From: Sergeia podlipaevii
Taxonomy: Eukaryota; Euglenozoa; Kinetoplastea; Trypanosomatida; Trypanosomatidae
Direction: 5' to 3'
NCBI GenBank assembly: GCA_030849805.1
Contig: JASANZ010002128.1
Coordinates: 1-50,646 of the forward strand
Length of the DNA stretch: 50,646 nt
The position numbers and the translations under genes were made by a program. This document shows, piece after piece, positions 19,936 through 29,563 of this stretch (position 1 is the stretch's first letter; each line of letters begins with the position of its first letter). The notes beneath the pieces were generated by a model. It worked only from the letters and a program-made list of their open reading frames with translations. It was not told the DNA's origin and did no database searches.

Positions 19936-20990
19936 TTTGATTTTCTCTTTTTTTGTCGTGTGTGTGTATAACTGTGTGCTACTATATGAATAAAGGAACA
20001 GAGTAGCTTCGCTTCTTCTCTCTCTCTCTCTCTCTCTCAATAAAAAGAATGCCTCTTTATGAAACAACTTCTCCGTGTCTGTGGAATGATGAAGTAAAAA
20101 GTAATGTATGTGTACGTGTGAAAAGCGTATAATAACCAACCTCTTAATGTCTACTTTTCCTAAAAGGAAAGCTTTTTAAAAGGAGAGAAACTAAAAATGT
20201 AACTGTATACTACCAACAAGAGGCTACAAAGTAATATATGGCACTCCGCGTTTCCGGCAAATGCCAAATGCGTACCCAAGTGGCACTCGATGTACAAACA
20301 GAAGGGAAGGAAGGAGGGGGCAAGCTAACTTTCAAGCAAGAAAAAAAGATAAATAAAAAAAGCATCCATGAGTAATGCATGAGGAAAAATGAAGTTGCCA
20401 TTTTTTTTTTTTAAGGAGACACAGGCATCGCCGAAGGAACTACTATATGCACAGAACATTTTCAATTTAGAAGTAAGAGAACCAAAAATGCAGATTACCT
20501 TACGTTTTGTGCTGAAACTGAAGTATAGGTTTCTCTCCCACTACTGGGTTAATATTCATCACATTCAGTACATATGCGCTCTTGTTCTCTCCATAATCTT
20601 ACCCTTTACTGTTCACAAATGTATTGGAAAACGGCTTTCAAACTATGCACGGCTTGAGTCAAAAAGTAAACAAACAAACGTGCAAACAAAAATCATGCAT
20701 CGCTTGAATGTTATATACGATATCAACGTTATTCTGGTGGATATAGCAATTATGATGGTAGTACGCATGTATATAATCAGCACTACACTGCATCACACTT
20801 CCAAGCACAGACAAAAAAAAAACGGTTCGCTGAGCAAGTGTCGACACTGAGCTACGGAGAGTGCCCAAGATAATAATTATTTTTCAAAAGACAAAAAAAA
20901 AGTACATAGGTCACAAAAAAGGATCCACATGTAAAAACATGAAGATAAAAAATCAAATAGAAGTCAAAGAAAAAAAAAAAAGGCACAAAC
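19936..20990. other. Intergenic region upstream of DPY30/IQ gene
   Basis: About 1 kb of AT-rich DNA with a TC run at 20017-20038 and several T/A homopolymers. It holds the acceptor of the DPY30/IQ gene and the 3' UTR of transporter A. A plus-strand frame of 153 codons (20389-20850) is against the direction of transcription, low complexity and not called. No RNA gene is seen. Confidence 0.55.
20017..20038. repeat. TC/GA dinucleotide microsatellite
   Basis: An 11-unit CT run on the plus strand (GA on the sense strand) within the putative leader region of the DPY30/IQ gene. Confidence 0.85.
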
Positions 20991-21293
20991 CTACGACAAG
21001 CTTTCGTCCTCCAGCTCGCCTTGGCGTACACTTTCCTCTTCATCATTTCCAGAAGCAGATGAAGCTGCCTTTCCTTTTGCACTTTTTTCATGAGCCCCAT
21101 CTTCACGCTCACCCCCCTCCTCCTCCTCCTCGTTATTTCCGCGACTGTCTTCGTCATCAAAATTCTCGTCGCTATCCTCATCCCCCATTTCTGTGTCACG
21201 ACTCGACACGCTCACATTGTCTGTGAGGGCAAAATTCAGCGGCACAATCGATGCATTTAGCATTCCTGGAGCTATATTAGTGGCGAAGGACAT
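20991..21293 (-). CDS. Acidic tail ORF in frame behind transporter A stop (readthrough tail, relic or small protein)
   Basis: A 100-codon frame from an ATG at 21293-21291 to TAG. After about 30 residues (MSFATNIAPGMLNAS...) it becomes strongly acidic (DEDSDENFDDEDSRGNNEEEEE). It is in the same frame as transporter A, whose TGA lies at 21350-21348, and the 18 codons between that TGA and this ATG are also open. The 54-nt gap has no pyrimidine tract, so an independent trans-spliced mRNA is hard to explain. The motif SFATN recurs in the tail of paralogue B (24629-24643) at nearly the same distance after the last membrane segment (about 71 versus 72 residues). I think it was, or still is, the cytosolic tail of transporter A. 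A separate small acidic protein remains possible. Confidence 0.4.
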   Translation of the reverse strand: MSFATNIAPGMLNASIVPLNFALTDNVSVSSRDTEMGDEDSDENFDDEDSRGNNEEEEEGGEREDGAHEKSAKGKAASSASGNDEEESVRQGELEDESLS

Positions 21294-21347
21294 CGCAATC
21301 GTCTCAAAAGAATTGTTCAGCAGTAAATTAGTATCGGTATGATTTAT

Positions 21348-23111
21348 TCAATCCATGATGCTGTGCCATGACAAGGCAAACGAGGCATTGCCTAGACGAT
21401 TATCTTCCACTGCCAAGCGGCCGTCCCTGTTGTCAGGAAGCTCTGCATCATTTTCAATAGTAGTAGAATCCTGCTGGGAAGGCAATGTCACCTTCCGCGA
21501 TACCCACAGACTGACGAAAAGCGGGATAGCGGATAAAATAAATAGCAAAAACTCATCAAGCGGGAAAGGGCGAGGCTTTGCAATGGACCACGCAAAGAGT
21601 GGGGCACCAACGAAAGGAACGATTGCACGCACAATGCATGCCGTGGCTTGCTGGATGCCATACATGATACCAATTTTTCCAGGAGGAGCGGTAATGGCGA
21701 CTGCCAGCATCAAAATGGCAAATGCCCACGACTCGAAGAGCTTGCGAATCATACCCATCGCCATCGCGTACCAGTAACCCCCACTAGATCCAAAATACGT
21801 GGCAATTGGTATAGCAAGAGTTGTGATGGCATAGAACAGGTGACAAATTTGCCAGAATTTCATTTCATTCTGAAACCAGCGGTTGATAGGCGCGAAGACA
21901 ATGTTGCCGCCGACAGCGGGGAAGCTGTTCACGAGGATCAGCACGCCAATGTCTGTCTGACTGAGGCCCAAGCCCCCAGCCTGGACAGATGCAATCGTCC
22001 AAAGGGGGAAAATAGTGGCGTACAACATATCCGATGCCGAGAGGAGCATTGACATAATACACACATCACGTGTCAAAGGGTTCTCAAACGCCTGCTTGAA
22101 ACCAAAAGACGGAGGCTTTGACTGTGTCGCTACGTCCGGATCCGTTGAGGTAGTAATGGTGTTTTCTGCAACCACAATGGCATTTTCTCCATCATTTTCG
22201 TGTGCAAAACCGTTCTCATTGTCAGTAGGTGCAGTCACAGGTGTAGCAGTGCCTTGCTGTGAAGCTCCATCATCGTTTGTGGCCACCACCACCACCTCCT
22301 GCGCAGCCTTTCCCTTCTTCGCCGCACGCTCCACGGGCCCTTTTGGCTGAATGAGCTCAAGGCAGGGACGAAGTTTGTCCCCGATACACACAGGAAAGGC
22401 CTTATACAGAGGCTGCATGTTGCGGTTCGTCTCGTTAAGAAAAAAGACACAAACAAAAACGGCAAAAAGGTTGTAGAGAGAAACTGCAAAGCTGGGCAAA
22501 AAGGCAGGATAGTGCGCCAAGAAGCCATCTTTGCTAATGCCCAGCCAAGACATGGCCGGTACGTTGGCTGGATCATAAAGGAACCCACCAATGGCAGGAC
22601 CAAACAGCGTGCCAACACCCCATGTCAGACTGACAAGAGCAAAGCCCTTGGCTTGGTTTGTTCGATCTGTCACGTCGGTAATCATCGTCTTGGCAGCGAG
22701 TGAACAACCGCCAGAAAGTCCATGAAAGAATCTCCAGAAACACGCCACGTAAATGTTCCAACTAAGACCAAAGAAAAACATTGCGATCACGCTACCGCTG
22801 ACACCAAGCCCAATGGTCAGTTTGCGACCATATTTATCACTAACAACGCCCCACGCCTTGCTGCTGACTACTTGACCGAGCATATAGAGGCCAACCAGAA
22901 AGCCAGAGGCGTACCCGGCCTCTTCCTTTGACCATCCCTGCAGAAAACTAACAAAGAGGGCACCAAAAGGAACGAGAACGGTAGAGCAGATGCTTTCTGT
23001 AAGGAGAACGATGCACAAAATAGTTAACTGGCCAATTGGCAGCGGCGTGATCTTAGGCTTGGGGCAGGTGACTGGTACACTTCCATCATGTGACTCTGTT
23101 GAAATAGTCAT
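21348..23111 (-). CDS. MFS transporter A (ZIFL/TetA-like)
   Basis: 587 aa. The start at 23111-23109 (MTISTESHDGSVPVT) is fixed by an excellent splice acceptor 10 nt upstream; the open frame beyond it only translates the pyrimidine tract. Twelve membrane segments are visible, split six plus six by a hydrophilic loop at about 255-350. Motif A reads GVVSDKYGRK; the stretches RFFHGLSGG, AKTMITDVTD and LTWGVGTLFGPAIGGFLYDP match the plant zinc-induced-facilitator-like and bacterial TetA-type H+ antiporters. Likely an exporter of metal chelates or organic compounds; the substrate is unknown. It is the downstream member of a three-copy family with 24479-26362 and 29564-31381. It ends in TGA, behind which the frame stays open for 118 codons (see 20991-21293). 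Confidence 0.88.
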   Translation of the reverse strand: MTISTESHDGSVPVTCPKPKITPLPIGQLTILCIVLLTESICSTVLVPFGALFVSFLQGWSKEEAGYASGFLVGLYMLGQVVSSKAWGVVSDKYGRKLTIGLGVSGSVIAMFFFGLSWNIYVACFWRFFHGLSGGCSLAAKTMITDVTDRTNQAKGFALVSLTWGVGTLFGPAIGGFLYDPANVPAMSWLGISKDGFLAHYPAFLPSFAVSLYNLFAVFVCVFFLNETNRNMQPLYKAFPVCIGDKLRPCLELIQPKGPVERAAKKGKAAQEVVVVATNDDGASQQGTATPVTAPTDNENGFAHENDGENAIVVAENTITTSTDPDVATQSKPPSFGFKQAFENPLTRDVCIMSMLLSASDMLYATIFPLWTIASVQAGGLGLSQTDIGVLILVNSFPAVGGNIVFAPINRWFQNEMKFWQICHLFYAITTLAIPIATYFGSSGGYWYAMAMGMIRKLFESWAFAILMLAVAITAPPGKIGIMYGIQQATACIVRAIVPFVGAPLFAWSIAKPRPFPLDEFLLFILSAIPLFVSLWVSRKVTLPSQQDSTTIENDAELPDNRDGRLAVEDNRLGNASFALSWHSIMD

Positions 23112-24478
23112 ATTGAATGCCCTGCAAAAAAAAAGAAAAAAAGAGGCAGCTAGAAAGTGTGTGTTTAAAAAAAGACGTATCCAAGTGGACAAACCGTGCA
23201 CATAAAAGTGCCTAATATGCAATGCAATCCCCCAAAAAGGAGGAAAAAAAAGATATGTTTTTGAACAAGATAGGGTATAAGCGCGTAACCTCGTGTATGT
23301 ATATATATAGTAAAATTGTCCGCGTATATAAATCGGAGCTATCTATTTCTTCTTTTTGCTATTCCTTACTTTTTTTTCCTTGAGATTTTGAAACTACCAA
23401 AAGTTTCCAATGTGTGTAGAACAGGCAACAATAGAGAAATATGGATAAACAACAAGGAAAAAAAATAAACCACTTAAAATATTATTGCCAAATAAAACTA
23501 AAGTTTGCTTTTCAGGTCCTAGATCAGTTTTGATGAATGAATGGTGATACACGTTGCAGCAAAAAAAGAAAAAAAGGAATGTGCCAATAAACGTGTTGGG
23601 TGGCTTGTGGACTAGAATGCTTACGAAGGAGAAACAAAAAATATATAAACAGATAACTTCAAAAGCGCTGTACAATACTTATAGTAAATGCGCTTCAAAG
23701 AAAAAAACTTTTGTTGTGTCGTCAAAAAGGAGCACACACACTCTTTCTATCTAATATTACGAAACTGATGTCTGTAGATAAACGTAAACATACGATATTT
23801 TAGCACTTCCATCAACGCTCGCAAAGCGGCTTCAAAAGGCGAATCCAAAGTAAAAGATAAATAAAATAAAGATGAAGAAATAAAGAGAAAAGGATTGTAG
23901 ATGAAGACAAAAAGTCAATATGCTCAAGACTCACTGATGATGGTGAAAATATGAGCTATTCACATGACTGAATCTTAACCCAAATGAAATAAAAAATGAC
24001 GTTTTTTTTTCTTGAGCGAGCTATCAGAACAAGCTTAGACAGGCTCACGTAGAGAAGACACGAAAACAAGACACAAAACTAATAACTTAGGAAGTACACG
24101 CAGAAATACACAGAAAAAAAGCATGTAAAAGAAAGAGGATGCAATAGAGAAGAAGATATGCATCATGCATTGCCATCCATATCATACACTCCTTTCAACT
24201 TATTTTTGAAGTTGCTTCCGCTAACATGCAAAAAAAAAAAAAAAGGTAAATCAACGTCAGCATTTTCAAAAAAGCTTTAAATCTCTAAAGTAAACAGTTA
24301 AGCCAAAACACAACGCAATGCATAACGGTCTGCAACACGTGAAAGAAAAAAAAATTATGAGAAAATGAATACATCTCAGGTTTTGCATCATCATTGACGC
24401 TTAACCTCCTCCAAAAAGAAAAAAAAGAATGTATTCATCACTATAGTCGTTACGAAATAAACGTATCAACTATTCCTA
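23112..24478. other. Intergenic region between transporters B and A
   Basis: The longest spacer of the window, AT-rich with TA runs near 23300 and A-runs near 23556 and 24230. It contains the transporter A acceptor at its left end and should hold the transporter B 3' UTR. No tRNA-like or conserved coding segment is visible. Confidence 0.55.
23122..23146 (-). promoter_or_regulatory. Spliced-leader acceptor, transporter A
   Basis: The sense strand reads CCTCTTTTTTTCTTTTTTT followed by TTGCAG. AG is at plus 23122-23123 and the ATG follows after 10 nt. This is the clearest acceptor in the window. Confidence 0.7.
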
Positions 24479-26362
24479 TTAAGATGGACTCGGTCCCGAC
24501 CAAGGAGCCTCGACACCTTCGTCGCCAACTTCCCCTGCAGTGCTGCCTGTCGAAGAAGATTTGACCCCGTGCTCCTCTGCATTAATGCGCTCCATGTCTA
24601 CAAGCGTCACACACGTACTATGCACCGGATTTGTCGCAAACGAGGCGGCAAGTGATAGGTAAAGGCTGCGGTGCTCCGAGTCTGAGTCTTCCTCTACACT
24701 AGCGCTGACCTCGATAGACACGCTAGCTGTCTTTTCATCGCAAGCATCACTGTTACCATCACCACTTGGAGCACAAGCACCGTCACGCCTTTTGTCTGCG
24801 ACAACCACAATATCCGTCGCGTCCTCCGGCTCCGGCGACAAAATCGTAGCGTACTGCGCCATCCACAACGCCACCACGGTTGGAACGGCGGAAAGGACAA
24901 AAGTAAAGGAGTAGTTAAATGGGAATGGATGTGGCGCGCTGATTGACCAGGCAAACAGCGATGAAGCAATAAAAGGCACAACGCAACGAACGGCAGATGC
25001 GGAAGATTGGCTAATGCCATACACTGCCCCCACACAGCCAAATGGGGCCACCTTCGCAGTCAACATGTGGACGAGGCTGTAGGCCCAGGAGCTGCCAACC
25101 TGCCGGATAAGGCCAAACAACATAACAAACCAGTACCCACCTGGTCCCATCAGCGCACCCATCGGCACGACAAGCCCAGCGGCAATATAAAGAAACATAG
25201 CAAGCCGCCACAGCTCCATGTACGCACCGCACAACTTACACGCGCGGTGAAACAGCAAGTTCGCCACGATGGAAGGGATACTGTTGGCAAGCACGAGGAT
25301 GCTGATCTTGCTTGGTGTGATGCCGAGGCCTCCGACGTCCCTTTTCGCAATACCCCAGAGAGGAAACGATTGACCATACGTCATGTCAGAGGCCGCCAGC
25401 AGCATGTACAAGATGGTGATGTTTCGGATAGGTGGCAACTTTGCTGCCTGCACGTAGGTAAGGTGCTTGATAGGGATCTTTGGATTGCGCTTCTGCCTCC
25501 CACCTCCTTCATCTGGTAGTGCTACCGATGTGGTGTTAACCATTTCAGCATCCCCATCATGTACCGCCACATCGTTCGCAGTTGATTTCTTCCGCCAGGG
25601 GCAGCACTTGGTCAACGCAACAAAGGTGATTTTGCGGCAGTGCATATTCGTCTCCTTCACAAAGAACACAGAGCTAACAAGAGCAATGATGTTGTACGCA
25701 AAGATAGCCAGGCTGGGAAGCAGAGCAGGGAAGCGAGCAAGAATATTATCTTCGCCAATATGCATCCAGGACATGTAGGAAAGGTCTTTAGGATTGTACA
25801 AAAACCCTCCGACCGCTGGACCAATGAGCGTGCCCACTCCCCACGTGAGGCTAATCAACGCGAACCCCTTCGCCTCATTCGTTTTGTCAGTGATGTCCGC
25901 AATAATCGTCTTTGCCACCAATACGTTACCATTAAAGAAACCATGAAAGAATCGAACAAGACCACAGATGTAAATGTTTGGTGAAACGCCAAAGAGCAAC
26001 ATTGCCACTGTGCCCATACAGAGTCCTGCGATTAAAGGCCAGCGGCGACCATACGTGTCGCTCAGATAACCCCATAACTTTCCACTTGCCAGCTGTCCAA
26101 GCATAAAGAGCCCTGTAAGACCCCCAGAATAGTAGCCGGCCTCCTCGGGAGACACACCGGTGAGGTGTGCAGCAAGGAGACCGACAAACGGGATTAGCAT
26201 GGTCGACCCAATCGGCTCGCTTAGAAGGACAACGGTTAGGGCAGCCATCTGCTTCTTTGGGAGAGGCGTTGCATGCTTCTTTGGCGCTGCAGTAGCTTCA
26301 TCATTGTGCTGTGGACTCCCACCGTTTAACTGCTCATCTTTACTAGTGGAATGAAGAGCCAT
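24479..26362 (-). CDS. MFS transporter B (ZIFL/TetA-like)
   Basis: 627 aa, ATG at 26362-26360, stop TAA. It is a close paralogue of transporter A: SEPIGSTMLIPFVGLLAAHL, motif A GYLSDTYGRR, RFFHGFFNGNVLVAKTIIAD and LTWGVGTLIGPAVGGFLYNP. Twelve membrane segments, with the central loop at about 250-310 containing a CCPWRKK element and KRNPKIPIKHLT. After the last segment a cytosolic tail of about 140 residues follows, with an acidic patch (SVEEDSDSEH) and then SFATNPVHSTCVTLVD. The role is as for A: a proton-coupled exporter of unknown substrate. The intact long tail of B is the yardstick for judging the broken tail of A. Confidence 0.88.
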   Translation of the reverse strand: MALHSTSKDEQLNGGSPQHNDEATAAPKKHATPLPKKQMAALTVVLLSEPIGSTMLIPFVGLLAAHLTGVSPEEAGYYSGGLTGLFMLGQLASGKLWGYLSDTYGRRWPLIAGLCMGTVAMLLFGVSPNIYICGLVRFFHGFFNGNVLVAKTIIADITDKTNEAKGFALISLTWGVGTLIGPAVGGFLYNPKDLSYMSWMHIGEDNILARFPALLPSLAIFAYNIIALVSSVFFVKETNMHCRKITFVALTKCCPWRKKSTANDVAVHDGDAEMVNTTSVALPDEGGGRQKRNPKIPIKHLTYVQAAKLPPIRNITILYMLLAASDMTYGQSFPLWGIAKRDVGGLGITPSKISILVLANSIPSIVANLLFHRACKLCGAYMELWRLAMFLYIAAGLVVPMGALMGPGGYWFVMLFGLIRQVGSSWAYSLVHMLTAKVAPFGCVGAVYGISQSSASAVRCVVPFIASSLFAWSISAPHPFPFNYSFTFVLSAVPTVVALWMAQYATILSPEPEDATDIVVVADKRRDGACAPSGDGNSDACDEKTASVSIEVSASVEEDSDSEHRSLYLSLAASFATNPVHSTCVTLVDMERINAEEHGVKSSSTGSTAGEVGDEGVEAPWSGPSPS

Positions 26363-27477
26363 TTGAGATATACCAATCGAAGATATACAAATTTTAAAAC
26401 TTTAGATACAATTAATACTATTTGAAATATGCAAAAACATAAATAGATATATTATTTTGATGTTATAAAAAAAAGTGTCCTGAAACGCATTCAGCGAACC
26501 AAACAAACAACCAGCAGCTGTGCAAACTATAGATGAATGCGCGGGATGTGGAGTGAGAAAAATAAGTTAAACTATCCTTTTGATGTGTTGAATGATATAG
26601 CAAGAAAAAAAAAAAGTCCCTTGTCTCGAAAAAATATGTATTTTTTTTTAATTATTATTATTTGCTGCTACAACTATAAGAATGAATATATATATATATA
26701 TAGGTTGCGATGCAGGCGGTACCCAAATAATATCGACACTTTAATAAAAAGAGATTGAAAGAGGTTTCTTTAAAAGAAAAAAATATTGAAGAGATTTGAA
26801 TAACATAACTAAATAAAGAAAAGTTGACATAAGTAGAAGATATATATATATATATAAGCGATCACAGTAACAAACGCATTAGCTCTCCATTAAGAACATC
26901 AAAAGTTTGTAAAAGGTAAGAGGAGAGGGGGGGGGGGATATTTCTCTGATAGTCGTAAGTGGCGATATAAACGATAGTATGCGCATACACCCACACGCAT
27001 ATACACATAAACAAAAAACATACATGCAAAAAAAAAAAAAAAACACTACACTCAGAGAGACTGTAATGCTATACAACAGTAGAGAAAGTTTAAAGAGGGG
27101 CATAAAAATCAAAAGATGAAAAAAAGGAAAGAAAAACATATGACGTTATGTGACTTCTTTATTTCTCTTCTTTTTTTTTTTTAAAAAAAAAAACCCTTTT
27201 CCCCCTACAATCATATAAATGTGCCTCTCTGAGCGGTTCTTGGAAGATAGTGCGGCATCACAGAAAACAACAACAAAAAAGCTTTAGTGGAAACTTCGAG
27301 CCAATGTATGATGCGGTAACGGGGAAAGTTGTATATGCATTGCTGGAAGCAAGAGGTTGGTCGATGAGGACCAGAGTGCGGGTATTCTTTCTCTCCAATC
27401 AACCCCGTTTTTTGAAAAAAGAGAAAATTGTGTGTACTCTTTGTTTTCCATTTTTTTTTTAAAACCTTCTCCTTGTC
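26363..27477. other. Intergenic region between hydrolase gene and transporter B
   Basis: AT-rich spacer with TA runs at about 26686-26702 and 26841-26856, a G11 run at 26927-26937 (C on the sense strand), an A15 run near 27028 and a T/A junction near 27170-27190. The frames at 26879-27139 and 27211-27481 are low complexity or out of context. No gene is called. Confidence 0.55.
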
Positions 27478-28689
27478 TCATCGGCGTTTATCAAGAAAAA
27501 AGCTACTCATTCTCTCCGTTAGCGCGATGTATTCCTGAAACAAAGAAAGTTCACTGTTGTGCCAGGAAGCAATCATCCGTCCGTGGAGCTCCACTACATA
27601 CTCCGCCTCCTTGTTACCGCTACGAAACTGCGAAAGGCGCGCGATAGAAGCACTGTCGTAACGTATAACCTCATCACGAGTGGTATAAATGATAAGCTTC
27701 CGGCGGTGTGATATGCGATTCCACGCTACGAGAGTGTCGAGATCCCCGACGAGAATAGGTACGAGGGCTTCCGTTATACGTGCTGTAAAGGGAGAAAAAG
27801 TAGTAGCAGCATCAGAGAGAGAAGAAAACGTTCGATCCAGTACCAGAGCGACTTCTGGAAAGCACTGTGCGGCCACCCGGGCCGCCACTCCACCGCCAAT
27901 GCTATGACCTAGAAAGAGCAAGTTACGTGGGTCAATCTTTTCCGTCTCAACAAAGTACTTCGCCACTGCCGCGGCGTCCTCCACAAGATCGCTCAGCTGC
28001 GAGACGTACCCCGTGCTTCGTCCAATTCCGCGTGGATTGTAAAAAATATAGTTAGCCTGCAGATCGACTAAGTCGCTATCGTCCACTGTGTTTTCCAGAA
28101 ACTCACCATTACCACCGAAGTACATCACCCAGCGTGAGGTAGGGTAGGACTGCTTAATAGCAACGGTATCTAGCATCACGCCACCCGGACCAGAAATCAG
28201 TTCTCGATGCAACTTTCGCTCATGATTGGCGATGGAGCGCGCAGTGGCGGCGAAGCGTGACTCGCGGTAGCTCTGGGGCTCAAGCGTCTGAAGCAAGGTT
28301 GCGGGATAGCACATGATCATCACCGCACCTCCAACGAGCGACCATACCTGAGCTGTCAGCAGTAGCGGCCACACCCAGTCCGCACGCGTTGCCTTGCTGA
28401 AGGTACCCACGACACCAGCGAGTATACTGGCTACCAGTGGATATAGGCACGCACGATTCACAAGTGCGCTGCTTACGCCGGTCTTCGAAGCGATTATAAT
28501 ACTGACTGCGCCATGAAGCGTCGCTAATAGTGCATACAGTGCGCTCCATCGAGTGCGCACGACCAAACTTGTAAAGAACCACCCAATAGAAGGCGCAAGG
28601 ACATTGGTGGATGCAGGGAGGACTCGGACACCGCTGATGTGAGCTCCACAATCACACAACAGCATAAAAAGCGAAGTCGAGAAGGACAT
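27478..28689 (-). CDS. Membrane-anchored alpha/beta hydrolase (CHLPS/DUF818-like)
   Basis: 403 aa from the ATG at 28689-28687. The frame is open 16 codons further, but only from a TTG and directly across the splice acceptor (AG 28732-28733). The first about 125 residues form four or five hydrophobic segments, so the protein is probably membrane-embedded at its N terminus. The hydrolase domain follows: VMYFGGNGEF (oxyanion region), YNPRGIGRSTGYVSQLSDL, the nucleophile elbow LGHSIGGG with Ser263, then LVLDRTFSSLSDAA, a family mark I associate with the chlamydial CHLPS/DUF818 group and eukaryotic relatives. A later Asp in YTTRDEVIRY and His in ELHGRMIASWHN complete a plausible triad. It should be an active serine hydrolase (lipid, ester or peptide). 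It sits between transporters B and C, on the same strand, without evident link. Confidence 0.85.
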   Translation of the reverse strand: MSFSTSLFMLLCDCGAHISGVRVLPASTNVLAPSIGWFFTSLVVRTRWSALYALLATLHGAVSIIIASKTGVSSALVNRACLYPLVASILAGVVGTFSKATRADWVWPLLLTAQVWSLVGGAVMIMCYPATLLQTLEPQSYRESRFAATARSIANHERKLHRELISGPGGVMLDTVAIKQSYPTSRWVMYFGGNGEFLENTVDDSDLVDLQANYIFYNPRGIGRSTGYVSQLSDLVEDAAAVAKYFVETEKIDPRNLLFLGHSIGGGVAARVAAQCFPEVALVLDRTFSSLSDAATTFSPFTARITEALVPILVGDLDTLVAWNRISHRRKLIIYTTRDEVIRYDSASIARLSQFRSGNKEAEYVVELHGRMIASWHNSELSLFQEYIALTERMSSFFLDKRR

Positions 28690-29563
28690 GTGCAGAGATG
28701 AAGGTGTAGTTGCAGATGACGTGTAAGATTTCTGCAAAAGAGAGAAAAAGAGTGAGTTTGTTTCTTGTATTTCCTTTAATAAAAATAATTATAATAATAA
28801 AGGTACACTGGAAACGCTGTGATGTGTATATCACAAATAAGCACTGTATAATATGAGTCAAAACGAAAAAAAAAAAGCCAAGGAAGAGAGGGAGCTTTGG
28901 GGAGTGAAACAAAAAGGGTAGCCCCGACAGTGAAAGGATTGTAGTATTATGATGCGTGCCCTTTTTTTTCCTCCTCAAAGCAAAAAAAAAAAAAAATGGT
29001 TTGGAAGACTTAAAGCCCAAACTTTAAACTATTTTGTGTATTTGGATCAAAATTATATATTACTATGCCGCTTTTGTATGTGCAATCGTATTGTAGCTGA
29101 ACTTGTTTCCAAAAATAAACAAATAAATAAATAGATGTTTAATCTACTGCAATGGGAGGGATTAGAAAAAAAATATATGAAAATAACACCAACAACATAA
29201 AGAGTAAAAAAAAAGAAGATAATGACATTGATATTAAAAATTGCAAATAAAAGGGGTAACAAAAGCAATACATGACATGAGCTGGCACACAAGGAGGTAT
29301 CCCTGGTTGCTACCATAAAATAGCCACCACATCTTAAAACATATTTATATATATATATATTGTAAAAGGTATGTCTATCAATCTGTATCATAAGCTTTAG
29401 AAACCCATTCTTTTGTGAAGTGTATATTTCATGTGCGTCTAAAAACACATATAGCAGATCTGTACAGCATTGTGCTATCTTAAAAGGCATCTGGCTAGAA
29501 GACGACCCTGCAAAAATGTATTTTTATGTATTTTTTTTTTTTGCTATCCACTTACGTTCAAAG
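28690..29563. other. Intergenic region between transporter C and hydrolase gene
   Basis: AT-rich spacer with an AAT cluster near 28785-28800, several A-runs and a TA run near 29345-29360. The minus-strand frame at 29053-29490 (145 codons) is Phe/Ile/Tyr-rich without a recognisable domain and is not called. It holds the hydrolase acceptor at its left end. Confidence 0.55.
28732..28752 (-). promoter_or_regulatory. Spliced-leader acceptor, hydrolase gene
   Basis: The sense strand reads CTCTTTTTCTCTCTTTTGCAG. AG is at plus 28732-28733, giving a 42-nt leader before the ATG at 28689. Confidence 0.7.

Noticed and set aside
19936..20139. 68-codon N-terminal extension of the DPY30/IQ protein
   Set aside because: The Arg-Glu alternation is a translated GA microsatellite, and a likely splice acceptor near 19982 lies downstream of it.
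20389..20850. Plus-strand ORF of 153 codons
   Set aside because: It runs against the transcription unit, is rich in residues encoded by A/T runs, has no recognisable domain and lies in a normal AT-rich spacer.
21348..21350. Reassigned TGA (sense codon) as known in some trypanosomatids
   Set aside because: TGA ends many other genes in the window at the expected family length, so a genome-wide reassignment does not fit. Only local readthrough remains open.
29053..29490. Minus-strand ORF of 145 codons
   Set aside because: It is Phe/Ile/Tyr-rich, crosses TA and A-runs and shows no domain. It reads as non-coding AT-rich DNA.
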